Shown here one piece after another: positions 4,619-6,713 of a stretch of 6,713 nt of DNA. This DNA comes from Nitratifractor sp. (GTDB taxonomy: Bacteria > Campylobacterota > Campylobacteria > Campylobacterales > Sulfurovaceae): positions 1 to 6,713 of the forward strand of contig WFYP01000118.1 in the NCBI GenBank assembly GCA_015490055.1, in the 5' to 3' direction. The position numbers and the translations under genes are program-made. Each line of letters starts with the position of its first letter. The first letter of the stretch is position 1. Under the pieces are notes generated by a model. The model did no database searches. It was not told where the DNA came from and was given only the letters and a program-made list of their open reading frames with translations.

Positions 4619-6700
4619 ATGAGTAACGAGACATCAAAACAAGAGAGTAACGGGCAAGCAAACAGCAGTCAAAACAACAATAGAAAAAGAGCACAAAATC
4701 CATTTAGAAATAGAAACAGAAATGGGCAAAACAGAGCAAATCCAAATGCTCAGCAGGGTGAGCAAAAAGTAAATGCCAACCAAAATGGTGAAAAGAGAGA
4801 GCAAAACTCTCAGAATGGAAATAGACAAAACAGTAATAACCGTCCGCAGGCTAACAGAAACAACCCAAACCCAAAAAGAAACAACAATAGAAACAACAAC
4901 AATAGACCAAAACGCAACAATAGCAGAGCTAGAGTTAAAGTAGATGCTACTGTTCCTGAAGAGATGAAACAAGCTGTAATTGCACTAGAACAGGCACAAA
5001 AAGAGCGTATGGAGCCGTGGAGAAAAGTAAATATGGCTACTAAAGGCAAGGTTCGTTTTACTCCATTAGGTGGGCTTGGAGAAATTGGTGGAAACATTGC
5101 AGTTTTAGAGACTGAAACATCGGCTATTATTATAGATGTTGGAATGAGCTTTCCAGACGAAACAATGCACGGCGTAGATATTTTGGTACCAGACTTTAGC
5201 TACTTGCACGCAATTAAAGATAAGATTAAAGGTATTGTAATTACTCACGGTCACGAAGACCATATTGGAGCTATTGCTTACCTATTTAAAGAGTTAAAAT
5301 TCCCAATTTATGCAACACCTTTAGCATTAGCTATGATAGCTAACAAGTTTGACGAACACCGCTTAAGTGCTGATAAAAAATACTTTAGATATATCGTAAA
5401 AAGAAAACAGTATGAAATTGGCGATATGAAAGTAGAGTGGATGCATGCAACTCACTCTATTGTAGATGCTTGCTCTTTAGCAATCGAAACACCAGCTGGA
5501 ACAATTATACATACTGCCGATTTTAAAATCGACCATACACCAATAGATGGTTATACTATGGATTTGCACCGTTTTGCATACTATGGCGAAAAAGGTGTAC
5601 TTTGTTTAATGAGTGACTCTACAAATTCACACAATCCAGGTTTTACAAGAAGCGAAATGGTAGTTGGTAAAACTTTCGATGAACTATTCGAAAAGGCAAA
5701 AGGTAGAGTTATTATGTCCACTTTCTCGTCGAATATTCACAGAATTTACCAAGCTATGGAGCGTGGGGTTAAGCATGGTAGAAAGATTTGTGTAATTGGT
5801 CGTTCGATGGAGCGAAATATTGAAACTAACCGCCGTTTAGGGTATATTGATATTGGCGAAGAGCACTTTATAGAAGCACACGAAGTTAATCGTTTTAAAG
5901 ATGATGAAGTTTTAGTTGTAACAACAGGCTCTCAGGGTGAAACAATGGCAGCACTATCAAGAATGGCAACAGATGAGCATAGACACATTAAGCTAAAGCC
6001 TAGCGATACTGTAATTATCTCTGCAAGTGCAATTCCGGGGAATGAAGCTTCGGTTTCTAAGCTAATGAACTTGCTACTTAAAAGTGGCGTAACTGTAAGA
6101 TATAAAGAGTTTAGCGATATTCATGTATCTGGACACGCTAGCCAAGAGGAGCAAAAGCTTATTTTGCGTCTGGTTCAGCCTAAATTCTTCTTGCCAGTTC
6201 ACGGTGAATATAACCACATTGCAAAACATGCTCAAACAGCTGTAAGTTGCGGTGTTGATGAGAGAAATATTTTATTAATGAGCGATGGCGACCAAATTGA
6301 GATTACACCAAAGTATCTTAAAAAAGTAAAAACTGTTAAGACTGGTAAGCGATATATCGATAACCAAAGCAATAACGAAATTTACGCAGATGTTGTGGAC
6401 GATAGACAAAAGCTTGCAACAGAGGGTATTATTAATATTATTATGCAAATAGATAAGCAAAAAGCAAAACTTATTGGTAAGCCGATAGTAACAGCACATG
6501 GTTTAGTAGCAAATCGTGATAGTAAAAAATTCGAAGAAGCAATAGCAGATATTGTTTATAAACATTTAGAAGTTTCAAACATAGAAAAGAGTGCAAACAA
6601 TAAAGTAATCGAAGACGATATAAGAAACTTAGTTAAGAGATATGTCGTTAAAAAATATAAAAGTTATCCATTTATTATACCAACAGCAATATTGGTATAA
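4619..6700 (+). CDS. rnj: Ribonuclease J with long Asn/Arg-rich N-terminal extension
   Basis: A metallo-beta-lactamase/beta-CASP ribonuclease with 5'-3' exo- and endonuclease activity, the main mRNA-decay enzyme of Campylobacterota, which lack RNase E. About 693 residues, close to the H. pylori enzyme. The first ~108 residues are low complexity (Asn, Gln, Arg, Lys), probably disordered; the comparable H. pylori extension is required for function. Then come (numbered from the earlier ATG) FTPLGGLGEIGGN (148-160), the zinc motif HGHEDH (211-216), His280, Asp302 in HTADFKID, beta-CASP residues around 335-505, SGHAS (505-509) and PVHGEY (527-532). The C-terminal domain is present. Two ATGs stand in tandem at 4616 and 4619; AAGGA (4608-4612) is three bases from the first and six from the second, so the second is chosen. 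It is probably cotranscribed with ksgA. Confidence 0.97.
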   Translation: MSNETSKQESNGQANSSQNNNRKRAQNPFRNRNRNGQNRANPNAQQGEQKVNANQNGEKREQNSQNGNRQNSNNRPQANRNNPNPKRNNNRNNNNRPKRNNSRARVKVDATVPEEMKQAVIALEQAQKERMEPWRKVNMATKGKVRFTPLGGLGEIGGNIAVLETETSAIIIDVGMSFPDETMHGVDILVPDFSYLHAIKDKIKGIVITHGHEDHIGAIAYLFKELKFPIYATPLALAMIANKFDEHRLSADKKYFRYIVKRKQYEIGDMKVEWMHATHSIVDACSLAIETPAGTIIHTADFKIDHTPIDGYTMDLHRFAYYGEKGVLCLMSDSTNSHNPGFTRSEMVVGKTFDELFEKAKGRVIMSTFSSNIHRIYQAMERGVKHGRKICVIGRSMERNIETNRRLGYIDIGEEHFIEAHEVNRFKDDEVLVVTTGSQGETMAALSRMATDEHRHIKLKPSDTVIISASAIPGNEASVSKLMNLLLKSGVTVRYKEFSDIHVSGHASQEEQKLILRLVQPKFFLPVHGEYNHIAKHAQTAVSCGVDERNILLMSDGDQIEITPKYLKKVKTVKTGKRYIDNQSNNEIYADVVDDRQKLATEGIINIIMQIDKQKAKLIGKPIVTAHGLVANRDSKKFEEAIADIVYKHLEVSNIEKSANNKVIEDDIRNLVKRYVVKKYKSYPFIIPTAILV

Positions 6701-6702
6701 TA
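6673..6702. repeat. 11-bp perfect inverted repeat over the rnj stop codon
   Basis: TATTATACCAA (6673-6683) pairs perfectly with TTGGTATAATA (6692-6702) around an 8-base loop and covers the last codons and stop of rnj. It is AT-rich with only two G-C pairs and has no following T tract, so it is a poor terminator. Each arm, read outwards, contains TGGTATAAT. Confidence 0.55.
6693..6701 (+). promoter_or_regulatory. Possible promoter for the gene right of the window
   Basis: TGGTATAAT, identical to the panD promoter's extended -10, overlaps the rnj stop codon and points rightwards. It could start a transcript for a gene beyond the window edge. The same nine bases occur on the minus strand in the other arm of the inverted repeat (complement of 6674-6682), pointing back into rnj. 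Confidence 0.35.
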
Positions 6703-6713
6703 TTGCTTAGGGT

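Noticed and set aside
4634..5097. Leucine-rich and valine-rich hydrophobic frames opposite the rnj N-terminus
   Set aside because: They arise as the reverse complement of the Asn/Arg/Lys codons of the RNase J extension and only mimic membrane proteins.

Overview
The window reads as ordinary chromosome from a Campylobacterota (epsilonproteobacterial) species, probably a free-living Sulfurimonas/Sulfurovum-like lineage or a relative of Helicobacter and Campylobacter. Reasons seen in the sequence: AT-rich DNA, promoters built on an extended -10 (TGnTATAAT type) with T-rich upstream DNA and no clear -35 box, an RNase J with a long Asn/Arg-rich N-terminal extension like that of H. pylori, and the gene pairs panD-ybaB and ksgA-rnj, both of which also occur in H. 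pylori. The genus is inference.

Layout. Positions 1-221 hold no clear gene, but contain a perfect GAGA-loop hairpin next to a tiny possible reading frame. Positions 222-2930 are transcribed leftwards. mltB (periplasmic lytic transglycosylase) comes first. A thioredoxin-like [2Fe-2S] ferredoxin follows, with its own promoter and a Fur-box-like palindrome. Then comes a tight three-gene unit, panD (aspartate decarboxylase) - ybaB/ebfC (nucleoid protein) - ankyrin-repeat protein, in which both junctions are one-base TAATG stop/start overlaps. Positions 3033-6700 are transcribed rightwards: pal (OmpA-domain lipoprotein), rsmA/ksgA (16S rRNA dimethyladenosine methyltransferase) and rnj (RNase J).

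The two transcription blocks diverge from a compact region (2931-3032) whose 13-bp inverted repeat carries one extended -10 element in each arm. The products of the two divergent genes both act at the peptidoglycan: MltB cleaves it and Pal anchors the outer membrane to it. ksgA and rnj both concern RNA (ribosome maturation and RNA decay).

The most unusual element is a 116-bp inverted structure between pal and ksgA (3637-3752). It consists of two nearly identical 32-bp arms, each made of GTAG followed by a short GC-rich hairpin, in opposite orientation around a 52-bp AT-rich spacer. This is the layout of a REPIN (a REP doublet mobilised by RAYT/TnpA-REP transposases). No transposase lies in the window. 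I found no CRISPR array, tRNA, rRNA, complete insertion sequence, or multi-gene defence or secretion system here.
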